Shown here: in pieces, positions 27,731 to 38,968 of the stretch | How positions within the stretch are numbered: position 1 is the first letter of the stretch | Layout of the letters: the number at the start of each line of letters is the position of its first letter | Source: Tremella fuciformis | Lineage: Eukaryota; Basidiomycota; Tremellomycetes; Tremellales; Tremellaceae | DNA length: 64,000 nt | Direction of reading: 5' to 3' | NCBI GenBank assembly: GCA_032768795.1 | Contig: CP136494.1 | Location: 496,001-560,000, forward strand | Made by a program: the position numbers and the translations under genes | Notes under the pieces: model-generated | Seen by the model: the letters and a program-made list of their open reading frames with translations, nothing else | Databases searched by the model: none | Told to the model about the DNA's origin: nothing

Positions 27731-30245
27731 ATGTCTGATCCCGATGAGTCCGCACACAAGCGAGTCCGACTCGAGGGGCCCATCCGGAGGTCTCGCACAG
27801 GTCAATCAGGTCGTCGTCACGCCCAGTGCTGACGCGCAGGTTGCTTGACGTGCAGAGCCCGCAAGGTCAAGTGCGACGAGACGCCTGGCGAATGCAACAA
27901 ATGCCGGGATATGGATCTGGCCTGTCGCTGGGCGCAAAAGAAGGAGGTGAGACTGAACGACACTCCCGAGTACGCCCCTCCACCCTTGACCACAAGACAA
28001 GGAACACGCCCGGGCGCTTGCCAATCCTGTCGATCAGCCAAGACGCGTTGCACGCAGCTGAGACCGAGCTGCACGAGATGCGAGAATCACGGGATCATCT
28101 GCGTGTATGCCGCGAATGCGACCGCCGATATACAGTCCCCCGATGTGGGAGTCGGCGAGCGGATGTCGTCACAAACGTATGTGACCCCGTCCCCCGCTAA
28201 GGACACCCTCTCGTCGCGGTACGAAATTGATCGTCTCCTCACCGCCTACTTTGACTGCGTTCATCCGCACAAAGGCAACGCCTTTCTCCAGCGTGGCAAG
28301 GTCTTCCGGGAGGTGCAGTCTGGTGAGGCGTCAACATACCTTGTCAAGGCTATCTGCGCTTGTGCTGCACGCTTCCTCGATGGCGCCGACAGGGATCACC
28401 CCGATGGGGGCACTCTTCCGGCAATGTGGGCGCAAGAGGCAAAGGTTGGTGCCATGGCCAACCTGGAGCGGTTCTCGATCAGCAAGCTGGCCACACTTCT
28501 GATACTTGTCGAGCACGAGAACTCCAGCGGGCGTTTCGCCTCGTCCTGGCTTTCCGCGGGCATGCCTGTGCGCATGGCGATGGCCATGGGCCTGAACGAT
28601 GAGACCGATCCGACCGTGCCTTGGGCCGAGCGCGAGATGCGGCGGCGGCTCATGTGGGCCGCGTTCATCCTCGATTCTCACACGGCTGGAGGGCTTCAGA
28701 GGTACCTGCAATGCCCCAGATCGGTCGTTACGATCGACTTGCCTGCCCCGGAGCACTGCTTTACGTTATCGATACCCTTCAAAGGCAGGCCACTTTCTGT
28801 CTTGCTAGATCATCATCCGGGCAGCCAGTCCAGACTCATTGAGGGTAGCCTCCTGGAGCGGTTCATTTACCTCTATGCGATGAGGACAGCCTGTCTATGG
28901 TGTGCTCCAATTCTCCGGGCCGAGCCCATATGCTGATATGCACAAGCTACATCAAGACAGCCGAGTCTCAGCCTCAGCCTCCTTGGGAACCCGGTTCTAC
29001 CTTTCAGCAATGCGCACAGCAGCTCCACTGGTGGAAAGAAACGTTGCCTCCAGAGCTCGAGTTCACAGCTGCCAATCTTTACGCCAGGAAGGGGACGCCA
29101 GAGCTGCAACCCTTCATCTCTGCTCATGTCTTTTATGATCAAATCAACGCCACTCTCCACCGCATGACACTCCCAGGATTCCCAGGCGAGACGGCCTCGA
29201 CAGAGTTCCTTCACGCCGCGCCTCCGGGATGGGTTGCTCGAATGCGACACACATGTTACACCTTTTCGTGCGGCGTCACTCGGAAACTTCAGCTCGTGCA
29301 AGAATTGTTTCCCGATCTCATACCGACCGTTGACACTTTCATAATGTACGTGCAGCAGGCCTGCAGAACGCAGATCCAATATCTTGCCATCGTACACCAT
29401 CATGGCCAGCCCGAGGCACAACGTCTGGCAACTGTGGCCGGTTTCGACGCGATGCTCGGGTTCATAGCCCGCATGACCGTTTACTTCCCTTTCGCCAAAC
29501 GAGCAGTGAGCATATTGACAGTCCGTTGACGGAGCTGACCAGTGCTAGTTGCGAGCCACGGTTCAAATCTGCGCACGCCATGGGTACTCCGTCTCTGGAG
29601 GTCATAACGTGGAAGCTATGTGAGTGTGATCTCGCTATGATCACTGACTGACGTCAGAACCGCCTCTGGCGCACGTACACCTGTCCTCGGACCAGGTGTC
29701 ACCCAGCTCCCCGAATTTGCGGGTAGCTATGGTCCCAGACTGTTCATGGAAGAAGACACCACGCGTAACAGCATGCCGGCGGGGCCAGGGGGACTTCGAC
29801 CGGCCATGTCTAATCCACCATCGACAGCAGAGGCGTTTCCCACTCTAGCGCGGCCGCCATCATCCCCTTCTCGGGGGTCTCTCCTATCTGTACCGGTAGT
29901 GAGTATTCTCCTATAGTCCTCATGTTGCTGATGGCCACAAGCTCGCGCCCTCGATCACGAGCGCTCGTCCGTTGGCTCCCGACTATCTCTCGTCCAATAT
30001 CTCTCTCCCACCGTTCTATGCCACCCCTCAAGACGACCTAGCTGCATTATGGGACGCATTTCCCGTCCCAGGAGTCGACCTCCCCATGGACAACCCCACG
30101 GTATTTTCTACCGATAGCTGGACAGCCGCTTTCGAAGATTTTGATGATTTCATGGCCGGATTCAGTACCTCTGTGAGTGGGCCGTATCATTGTGCGAAGG
30201 AGGCACTCACCTTGATTCCTCTAGGACCCTATTTCGCTCTCTTAG
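27731..30245 (+). CDS. Transcription factor with two tandem Zn2Cys6 clusters and a fungal-specific TF domain
   Basis: Exon 1 starts at ATG 27731 (MSDPDESAHKRVRLEG). A 39-bp intron (27801-27839) brings in the first zinc cluster, C-x2-C-x6-C-x6-C-x2-C-x6-C (CLTCRARKVKCDETPGEC...). About 40 residues later a second complete cluster with the same spacings follows (CQSCRSAKTRCTQLRPSC...). The middle homology region of fungal regulators comes next (YFDCVHPHKGNAF, RMAMAMGLNDE, RRLMWAAFILD, IDLPAPEHCF). Further introns near 28902-28948, 29504-29550, 29596-29657 and 29900-29945 keep the frame. An acidic C-terminal region ends at TAG 30243-30245 and could activate transcription. Almost all proteins of this class have a single cluster. 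It probably controls the surrounding sugar-related genes. Confidence 0.75.
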
Positions 30246-31116
30246 CAGCGTCCGCCGGAAACCACCGGTCTATGCGATCGTTCGCATTGACACAGCAAAC
30301 TCGCCCAGCCATTAGTCGTTGGTGAGTGATGGGCTTGGGCGTTGACGCGGATCCGATCTGTACCGCCTGACCTCACAGTCTGAGTGCAGTCGGGCGTCCT
30401 TGCGCAGGGTCCTTTTGCGAAGACAGGATACGGCAGTGACCTTCAAAGCCAGCTGTTCCGTATCTTCAATTCGCACCCATATGAACAACTGCCGCCCCAT
30501 AGCTTGGAACCAAGGAATCGTTGTCGCTTGCTACTCACGTTGGCTGGAGATACATCTTAAATCAGTATGCGTATCAGATTCGAGACCTCTAGTTGCATGC
30601 ATACACGAATCATCGGCTGCTGCAGGAAAGGTCAACAAAACGCGGACATTGCCGTGATCTCTGACCTCTTCCGAGCTCCTGCGCGCGCGTGCGTCCTTCG
30701 TAATCCAAAAAAAAAAAAAAAATCGCTACTCCTCGGATGTGCTTTGACCGATATGGGGCAGGTTTTTGCCGCTCAATAGCACTGATAGGGGTTCTGAGAT
30801 GCTCACTCGCCCGCCAAAATACCATACATGAGCCAGCAGCGCGTCTGAGAGCATTTCGGCATCTCAGAACCGCAGGATCACTGTTCTAACACATCTCACA
30901 CTCCAGACTCGTCCCAATCCGATGTCCATTTCCTCCCCCTCTTCTCTTTCCGGTGCTGCAGCAGAGCTATCTGCCCTCATTACTGAATCAGTGTGCGAGC
31001 TCCTTGATCGCACCCTTACCGAATTCATCTTCGGTGTTGACCTTGTAGCTGGCAAACTGCCGAGCTGGCACCTTGCGAGCTTCGCCGTGTTAGCCTTGCT
31101 GACTCTTCAATGTTCA
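30246..31116. other. Convergent intergenic region with an 18-A tract
   Basis: This is the 3' space between the regulator and the MFS gene. A run of about 18 A lies at 30706-30723. No gene or repeat pair was recognised. Confidence 0.5.
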
Positions 31117-33032
31117 TTAGAGCAGCTCACCGAACATGATGTCGAGCTCTTCAAAGGACCGGCCTTTGCTCTCGGGAAGTCGATAATACGACCAAATCAA
31201 CAGCAGAATCATGAGTCCACTTGGAATAAATGCTGCCTTGCCCTTGAGATTGGCGGCCGTAGGGTTGAGTACGTAGGGTGCGGCGACAGTGTTGACGATG
31301 AGGACGATGTAGTATGTGCTCCTAGCTAGGGCGATGGTCTTTTGTCGTAGCTGTGCGGAGCCAATCTCGGCGCAAATCACGAACGGCAAAGGACCAACGG
31401 ACCAGCCGTAGCAGAAGAACCAGACCAGCAAAACGCAACCCTGTGCCCAGAGAAGGGCCGGCGTCTGGGGAAGGCAGGCGAGGATGCCGACAGTGAGCAT
31501 GACCGGTAGCATACAGCAGATACCGGTCAGCCAGATCTTCTTGCGTGGGAAACGCTGCTGGAGTGGCATTGCCAGCAGGGTGCCGACTCCCGCGATCGCA
31601 TAGGTGCCGAGAGTCAACTTGAATGCGTCGGACGAAGCCATGCCGGCCTGAGTGAAGAAGTAGGTCTGGTATCCTTGAATCGTGAACCCGACCAGAGTCT
31701 GGGCCACCCAACAGACGACGGCAATCTCAGTCCGACGGAGATCAACGCCCTTGAAGCACGAAACGTAGGAAGAGCCAAAGTTGAGGTTGCGCTCTAGCTC
31801 GACAGTGTGCGCAATGAGGGAGACAACTTGCTCCTGGTCGACGCTGGCATCGGTAAGGCGCTTCATCGACCTGATTGCGTCGTCGCGCCGGCCCTGTCGG
31901 ACAAGGTACCATGGGGACTCGGGGCACAGGAAGGCTGCCACCAGCAAGGGTATCGGGAACACCCACTATGGATATCTTCAGCTGAGATCCGGGGACCACC
32001 GGGGAACAGGATTTACCTGAAGGGCAAAAGGGATGCGCCAGCCCCATTCCGTTTTGTTCCCGACGAGACCCGTCAGAACGCCGGCTCCGAGAATGTGTCC
32101 CAAGACCCAGCACATGTTGACAAAGCTTTCGCAATGAGTGGACGCGCCTAGGGAAGGCGGCTACGTACGTTGGGGTGTAGTGGCGAAGCGCCAGTGGAGC
32201 AGTCTCAATGGCATATGCGGCTGCGGGAATGAGTTCACTCTAAGCTATGCGGGCAACCGCTGAACTCACGGGCAATCACGTTCAGCACGCCCCACGGCAC
32301 GCCGCTCAGTAGTTGACCCTTGTCACCGTGAGCATCTCTGCCAAGCAACGGATGGAGGAACAGACGACGAGGAGCATCTCCCGGTTCACAGCCGCAAAAA
32401 CCAGTGCGATCGTTGCTGTGAGAACGAGAAGCGAGGCGATCATCAGTCGTTTGTCTGTTGTTGTTAACTCGGCGATACATCAGTGGAATGTGGGCTCACA
32501 CCCCCAGCGGTCGACGAGAAAGCCGTTCAGCTGGTGGGATGAGCGTACTGATCATCTGCAGAACGCCCTTCACTCACATAGATTCCGAAGATGATGCCCA
32601 CTGTCCCGGCGAGAGCTGCGGCCATTAGGGGAAAGTCATATCGCTTGCCCATGCGTCCACACTCACAGATCGCAGACTGCCACTTAGCTGGGATCGAGTA
32701 GGCGCCGCTCGGGAGCCGGTCGCCGAATTTCTCCTTGAATGTCGGATACGCATAGAATGTGCTGATGAGGATGGTATCGTATGACTCCATGACAATGTTC
32801 TACGCTCAATCAACGACGAATCCCAGACCTGAAGACCAGAACTTGCCATTGAAACAAGCGCAGACCATAAGAGCGCCTTTCTGTAGGCACGGAATGCCTC
32901 CATGACACCAAGAGAGTGTTCAGCAGAGGCGGCGCGCTGGGCATCGAGGATCGGAGCCGCCTCGATGGGCGATTGAACATTGCCGCTGGTGACATTTTCG
33001 AGGTGAGCCTCGTCGAGCTTTTCCGAGGACAT
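31117..33032 (-). CDS. MFS sugar-porter permease, alpha-glucoside type
   Basis: The ATG is at 33032. Exon 1 encodes the cytosolic N-terminus (MSSEKLDEAHLENV...) up to ALVSM. A GC-AG intron (32846-32800, donor GCAAGT) then leads to NIVMESYDTILISTFYAYPTF, a first-helix motif of maltose/alpha-glucoside permeases. Further exons cover TM2-TM6 (frames in 32790-31970). The long last exon (31962-31117) contains PESPWYLVRQGR, VCWVAQTLVGFTIQGYQTYFF, the TM10-11 region and the sugar-porter signature PESKGRSFEELDIMF. Twelve membrane helices are expected in the plasma membrane, with proton-coupled uptake. It is divergent from the sulfatase at 33457 across a 424-bp shared promoter, which suggests co-regulation. 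Confidence 0.8.
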
Positions 33033-33456
33033 CGTTCGGAATGGTCAGTCCCGATTCGTGATTGGCGAGGTAACGTTGGTGGTAAAGCAGCATGAGAGGG
33101 ATGCTGATGACATTCCTTATATATTGCAGGGGCTGGAGGGGCCCTGCGGGGGCTGGATTTGTGGGAACAAGTTCGCGCACGGGGAACTCCAGCAGACGGA
33201 CACCACCGGTTATTCCGGACCGCGCGTGTGAGAGACAATCCGCGAGGAGAGCGACAAGGTTTTCGCGTAATCGGCTACCTCGCGGCTGTCATGAGCGCCG
33301 CCCGATTGAACTATTCTGAGGAGAGAGTAAATCGCACTTCATCCGCGAGGTAAGCGATGACTGGAGGTCGCTATCGTGTTTCATGCTGTCTTCCCATCTT
33401 GTGTATCAATCTCAACATCGCCGCCAGTTCGACAGAACGTAGGAGGTAACAACCAA
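33033..33456. promoter_or_regulatory. Divergent promoter between permease and sulfatase
   Basis: These 424 bp separate two start codons that point away from each other. A TTATATATTG box lies at 33117-33126. Paired CGG/CCG words, the usual half sites of Zn2Cys6 regulators, occur (for example ACCGG...CCGG around 33207-33219). No binding site can be assigned with certainty. Confidence 0.45.
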
Positions 33457-35307
33457 ATGAGCCGTCCAAATATCATCTTCATTATGGCGTGAGTGTTTTA
33501 TTTGTTGGACTGGAAGGCTGGCCGACCCCAAGGGATGATCATGCGGCCAAAGCAATCAGCTGCTACGGCGCGGGGATCAACCACACACCCAACCTCGACC
33601 GTATTGCGCACGAAGGAATGCTCTTCAACCACTGTTACGTGACAAACTCCATCTGCACGCCGTCTAGGGCTACCATTCTGACCGGCACCCACAATCACGT
33701 CAACACTGTAACCACCCTGATCTCGGAGATCAACAGTCGCGTGCCCAATGTCGCGAAGCAGCTACGAGCCCATGGTCAGTACCAGACGGCAATGGTGGGC
33801 AAATGGCATTTGGGGGAGGGGAAGCAAAGCGAGCCGACCGGGTTCGACTTTTGGGACGTTGTGCCTGGTGAGCAAACGCGTGACGGGCCAAGAGCTCACA
33901 CCCCGGCAGGTCAGGGCGAATACTTTGACCCCACCTTCATCAATAAAGATGGACGTCACCGTGAAGTGGGCTATGCTACGGACATCATCACCGATAAAAC
34001 CATCAAGTTTATCGAGGAGCGCGACAGACAAAAACCGTTTTTCGTCATGTGTCATCACAAAGCGCCTCACAGGTCATGGGAATGCGATCCCAAGCATAAG
34101 CATTTGTACCAAGCAGACGTCAAGATTCCGGATACATACAATGACGACTACAAGAACCGTGCGCGGGCGGCGGCGGCGGCGAAGATGCGGGTCGAGATGG
34201 ACATCACTTATGCCGATCTTGGCTTGGCGCAGCCTGAAGGGGGTAGTTCTGTGGGAGAGCTCATGATCCCAAGTACGTGGACTGTAGTTGTCCTGTAGCT
34301 GACGGATCAGGTTACCCCATGTTCACCCAGCGGAAGATTCCCATGCCTGACGATGTCACCAAGATGCGTTTGATAGACAGTGACACCGGGGAGGTGTTCA
34401 CGTTCCAAAACCGCACCGAATTGTCACACTTCAAGTATCAGCGCTACATGAAGCGTTACCTCCGCACAATCCAGTGAGTTCCTGCCGGTGGCCATTACTG
34501 ACCTCAGGTCCGTGGATGACAACGTCGGACGGCTCCTGGACTATCTCGATGTCGCCGGCCTTTCCGAGAACACCATGGTGATCTACACCTCGGATCAGGG
34601 GTTTTTCTTAGGGTGGGTCTCTCTCGCCTATGTGAGGCCTGGTTGAACAAACAGAGAGCACGGCTGGTTCGACAAGAGGTTCATTTACGAGGAGAGTTTC
34701 CAGATGCCCTTTATCGTAAAAGGACCGGGCATCAACGCGGGATCCGTCTGCAACGACATCATCTCCAACGTTGACTTTGCGCCTACATGGTTAGAGTTTG
34801 CCGGAATCAAGATTCCCACATACATGCAAGGCGACAGCTTCCTCGCTTCCTTGCTGGGAAAGAGTCAGCAAAGCCCAGACACTGTGGCATATCACCGGTA
34901 CTGGATGCACGGCGACATGATTCACGATGCCTACGTGAGTCCTCTCTTCGCTGATACGATCGCGTCCGTCTCATATCATTTAGGCACACTACGGCATCCG
35001 GGATCAGCGATACAAGTTGATCTTCTGGTATAACGAGGGCTGCGACATGCCTGGCTCGAGAGAGGGAGGAGAGGAGCAAGAGTGGGAGTTTTTCGACTGT
35101 GAGCAGGACCCGATGGAGCTATTCAATGTTTGGTCAGATCCGGATTACAACACAATCAAGACGCGCATGCTTCACCTGCTCGAAGCGAAGATGGCTGAGA
35201 TTGGGGACGAGCCTGCACATCCCATCGGCCAGACAGTGGAGGGTCTGATGAAGATGTACAAGCCTGGAGCACAGATTGCCGCCAAGGCCAACCAGCACAA
35301 CATGTAA
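33457..35307 (+). CDS. Type I sulfatase (formylglycine-dependent)
   Basis: The start codon is ATG 33457. Exon 1 (33457-33488) gives [11 protein letters not shown], and after a 44-bp intron (33489-33532) the frame continues [12 protein letters not shown]. The paired Asp residues there are metal ligands in sulfatases. The activation motif C-T-P-S-R ([14 protein letters not shown]) carries the Cys that becomes formylglycine. Then come MVGKWHLG, a second metal segment ([20 protein letters not shown], broken by an intron) and [10 protein letters not shown]. Introns lie near 34275-34311, 34474-34507, 34614-34656 and 34935-34985. The protein ends AKANQHNM at 35307. No signal peptide is visible, so a cytosolic location is likely. 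It would remove sulfate from an imported sulfated sugar or aryl/alkyl ester, which fits the divergent permease. The exact substrate is unknown. Confidence 0.85.
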
Positions 35308-36254
35308 TTGGTTACGCTAAGAAAGCTCGTGCATGAATCAGACCATGTCTGCGTGCCCCGCTCAGTGTCTGAGATGTCTCTGGCACGGTATAATTGCAAG
35401 TGAACCCTCGGGACAAGTAAGACCGGAGAGTGCGACAAGAGTCATCGTGAGCGGGCTTGTGCCGGTCGCTGCGACGTGGAGATGGTGAGTTCGGTCTAGG
35501 GTGATCGTGTCAGTCGAGAGTGCATGATGACTCCAAGCATGCCTACCAAGAAGACAACGATTTGTAATGCACCCTCCGCCCACTGCAGAAGGTCACATGT
35601 CAATTATTTTGAGGTTTTCATTCTGAGGCAATTCAGCCCCAGGCCGCTCAGGGCTCGTCCTTGAATAACTGGACGACAGATTATACTGGAGAAGCCAACC
35701 AATCACATCGCCCAACGCCACCCCAATCTATACACAACAGGAGATGATTACGCGCGCTCAATTACTTGGCGTCAATTCACTCCGATTGTGGTCATGGAAT
35801 ACATCATCATGGGGTCCAGTCGTAGTAACCGATCACCTGTGAGAAGCCCACACATACATGTTTGAGAAAGAGCTGGTACTCTCTTTGAAGGATGTTTTAC
35901 GCATCTGTCAACTAATCCTGGCATATCTCTCAACTTAGTGTTTGCTGAAACCTGATCTTGCCATCCGGGACTGTCCCCTGCCAGGGAGTATTGGCGATCA
36001 CTCAATCGTGTTACATACGGGAAACTGCCACATTTTTGATACTATAGCTGCGCTGAGTACCAGACCGTCATGATTACCCACTTACCTCTCCTCGGTCTGC
36101 GCAGTCTAACTTCAAAGGACACCTTCATCCGTGTTAGGGGTACTCGGCAATCCAGGACCTCGGTCCAAAGATCATCTCGGTCGGCCACTGGTCAATATAA
36201 CAACACCCCCACGGCCTCGGCATGCTCTAGACACCACCTACTTTGGCGACAATC
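35308..36254. other. Intergenic, nothing recognisable
   Basis: This 947-bp stretch shows only short frames without splice or family support. It presumably holds the sulfatase 3' end and the promoter of the FAD enzyme gene. Confidence 0.45.
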
Positions 36255-37928
36255 ATGAGCTTTGGGATCGACCCAGAATCTCTCATACAATCTGGCTTCG
36301 AGGGGCACATCCTTCGCCCCGGCGACCAAGCCTATGAAGACGCCAACAAACGGTGGTGTAAGCTCATCGAGAGGAATGCGGGCTTAGTGGTACAACCACG
36401 CAACTCAAATGATGTCGCCAAGGCCATAAGGTTTGCCGTTTGTCACAAGTACCCGGTCGTCATAAAAGGTGAAGCCGAGACTCGCTTGCCGTCAGTCAGT
36501 TGATCGAGCAGGCGGTGGGCATGGAGGTTTCGCGTCCAGCTCTGCAGAAGGGGGTGTCGTGATCGACCTAGCGGCTCATCTGCACTCCATCGAGATCGAC
36601 GAGGAAGCGGGGACCATGACCGTTGGCGGAGGGACGCGCTGATCGGATATCGACAGAGAGACTTACAAGCATGGCTTGGCGATCGTTGGGCCGATGCATA
36701 GCGACGTCGGTGTGGGCGGGTGAGCTTGATACTCCGCCAGAACGACACGCTGGGGCTGACTTGACCAGATTTGTCCTTGGCGGGGGATACGGAGGCCTGA
36801 CGGGCAAGATGGGCCTCGGATGTGATCAGCTGATCAGGGCGACCCTCGTAACTGCGGATGGCTCGGTGGTTGATGTCAACGAGGACAGGGAGCCTGAAGT
36901 GAGCATACTAGGCGAGCTATAATCGCTTGCTCAGGAGTTTAGCTGCTTTGGGGTCTGGGTGGTGCGGGGTGTAACTTTGGGCCCGTCACCTCTCTCACCC
37001 TGCGACTGCATCCAGAACCCAAGCACATATTCGGCGGTACGCTTATCTTCCCTGGTTCGAAATTCCATGTGGTTTACAAAGCGCTTAGTGACTTCCGACA
37101 AAACGAGATCCTGCCCGAGGACGCTCTGGGACTGGTGCTCACACAGGGGCCGATGGGGCCGGTGCGCACCATCCGTACAGTGTTAAGAACCCTGGCTCAT
37201 ATCGGGAAAGGCGGTCGTTCTCAGCTTGGCTCATCATGCACCAGACGTCGAGGGCGCCAAGAGGCACTTCCAGCCTTTCTTCAATTTGGGTAAACCGTTT
37301 GGCCCTCGTCAGCCGGTCTCATGCTGACTCGTCAGGACATATCATGGACAACACGAAGCTGACGACCAATCCCGAAATCAACTCTGCTGCTGACGCCGTG
37401 AATCCGCCCGGAAGATACGGCTTCTCCCTCTCAGCCACACACGACAAGACCTCCTCGGAAGTTGCAGCTGTGGTCCTCAACGCAATGACAGAGGTATGGA
37501 GCAACGCCACTTTCGCGAAATCGTCCATGATCGTCTCTTCATGGAGCCCGACAACGCTCATGAGTGCACATGCGAGAACAAAGAGCTGCTTCGAGACTAG
37601 GGGCGAATGGGGCAATGTGTTGATTGTCATTGTCTGGGACTCTCGAGACGATACGAAGGAGGTCAGGAGTCAAGCTCGGGACTCAGCTTACACTCTGAAA
37701 CAAGCTTGGGGAAACCCCCACGACGCAGTTGCGTATGGCAATCCGATTACGTCCCTCATATCGCAGCGGTGGAGATGTTCTTGACCGCTCGCAGAGTCCG
37801 ATCAGGGCCTGGGCGTCGCCCGATTTCGCGAGCTCTTTGGAGAGGGGTGTCCACGTCTGCATAAGCTCAAAGCGGCATGGGACCCGAACCAGGTTTGGCA
37901 CAATTGGTTTCCGATCGTTCCCGCCTAG
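36255..37928 (+). pseudogene. BBE-like FAD-linked oxidoreductase, disabled
   Basis: From ATG 36255 the frame reads MSFGIDPESL, then VVQPRNSNDVAKAIRF. After a 43-bp intron it continues GGGHGGFASSSAEGGVVIDL, the FAD-binding PCMH region. In place of the conserved Trp of GGGTRWSD there is TGA (36642-36644). After it the frame goes on with DIDRETYKHGLAIVGPM, GLTGKMGLGCDQ, CNFGPVTSLTLRLHPEP and KHIFGG. Frame changes are needed near 37190 and near 37742 to reach SLAHHAPDVEG and the family-typical C-terminus KAAWDPNQVWHNW, which ends at TAG 37926-37928. The stop plus at least two frameshifts indicate a recent pseudogene. Its relatives oxidise sugars or alcohols with a flavin. Confidence 0.75.
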
Positions 37929-38485
37929 TACCAAGGCATGCGAGCGAGCCTTCTGGTGGTGGTGTTGCGGCTGTGCAGAAGGAAAATTCATTGCCACAGA
38001 TTTGGACCCGATATATGCATGCATACGATCATCACCTCAAGAACAACATGCGATCGCCTCCCCTTTGGGGAACAGCCTACTCTTCAGTGATTTGTAGCGC
38101 GATGAGTGACGATTCGCCTCTTGGGAGATGTCAGGACCGAGCGTAGGATTGCTTGGGTCGAATTGAGGAGTCAAACTTGACTTGTAGGGAGTATACAGTT
38201 AAGTAGAAGAGCTATTCGACCAGAGGAGTACTGTACTCTACTGTAAAACATCTCTGCAAAAGAAATTCGGCTGGATTCCCCGGTTTTGATCCATGGGCCG
38301 TACCTAGCCTGTATTGGACCGTGTGCCACTCTCACAAGTTGAGCGCCGCAATCCTCGCAGCACTGTCAGAAGCACGTAGGTTGTCACGAGACTCGGGATC
38401 AGGCGATCGATCTGCGAGTATCTCACCCTTTGGTTTGGTCGTGACAGTATTGTCATGATCATCCTGGCTTCTCTTTGAGGCACGG
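37929..38485. other. Intergenic left flank of the YR retroelement
   Basis: I recognised no gene here. The stretch ends at ...GAGGCACGG, where the first terminal repeat of the YR element begins. Confidence 0.5.
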
Positions 38486-38549
38486 GCCCTTCTCCTCGTC
38501 CTCATCAGTGATCCTGTGTTGGGCCAAAAGATGCATGTCGGTCCGCCTC
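38486..38549 (-). repeat. YR element repeat B2 (64 bp)
   Basis: It is identical to 38829-38892 (GCCCTTCTCCTCGTCC... to ...GTCCGCCTC). It forms the outer end of the element on the left. Confidence 0.88.
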
Positions 38550-38711
38550 GGGCGGGCGGGCAGTAGAAATGTCCAAATGTTCAGAGAATCCTTCACGACG
38601 TTCCTTCTCGTCCCCTGTCCTTACTCCCTCTCCCTCTCCCTCTCTCACTTTCCTCCCCGTCTCTTCCTCCTTCCCCGTCGGGACCCACTGTCGCACGGGA
38701 GGGTGGGCGGG

Positions 38712-38830
38712 TGCGATCGTGAGTCCGTTGACGGGAAGGGCTTGCGGGCGTCGCGAAGAAGACGGTAGAGAGACGTCTTGTCCTCGCACAGAGCCCTCAA
38801 GTCACTCGATCGTCACGTGACCATCCAAGC
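38712..38830 (-). repeat. YR element repeat A2 (119 bp)
   Basis: It matches 43530-43648 with one difference (GAAGACGG against GAAGATGG). It abuts B1, sharing the bases GC at 38829-38830, which corresponds to the end-to-end junction of the circular intermediate. Confidence 0.88.
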
Positions 38831-38892
38831 CCTTCTCCTCGTCCTCATCAGTGATCCTGTGTTGGGCCAAAAGATGCATGTCGGTCCGCCTC
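38829..38892 (-). repeat. YR element repeat B1 (64 bp)
   Basis: It is identical to 38486-38549. It lies directly downstream (minus strand) of the recombinase frame. Confidence 0.88.
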
Positions 38893-38968
38893 TCCCATTG
38901 GCGGAGTGCGCCAGCTCGTAGAGGTTGGCGCGGAAAAGACGGGCGGAGCCGCGGGCCCAACAACGACG

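Noticed and set aside
30706..30723. A-tract as the tail of a LINE or processed pseudogene
   Set aside because: No upstream coding relic and no flanking duplication were found. A simple homopolymer is the safer reading.
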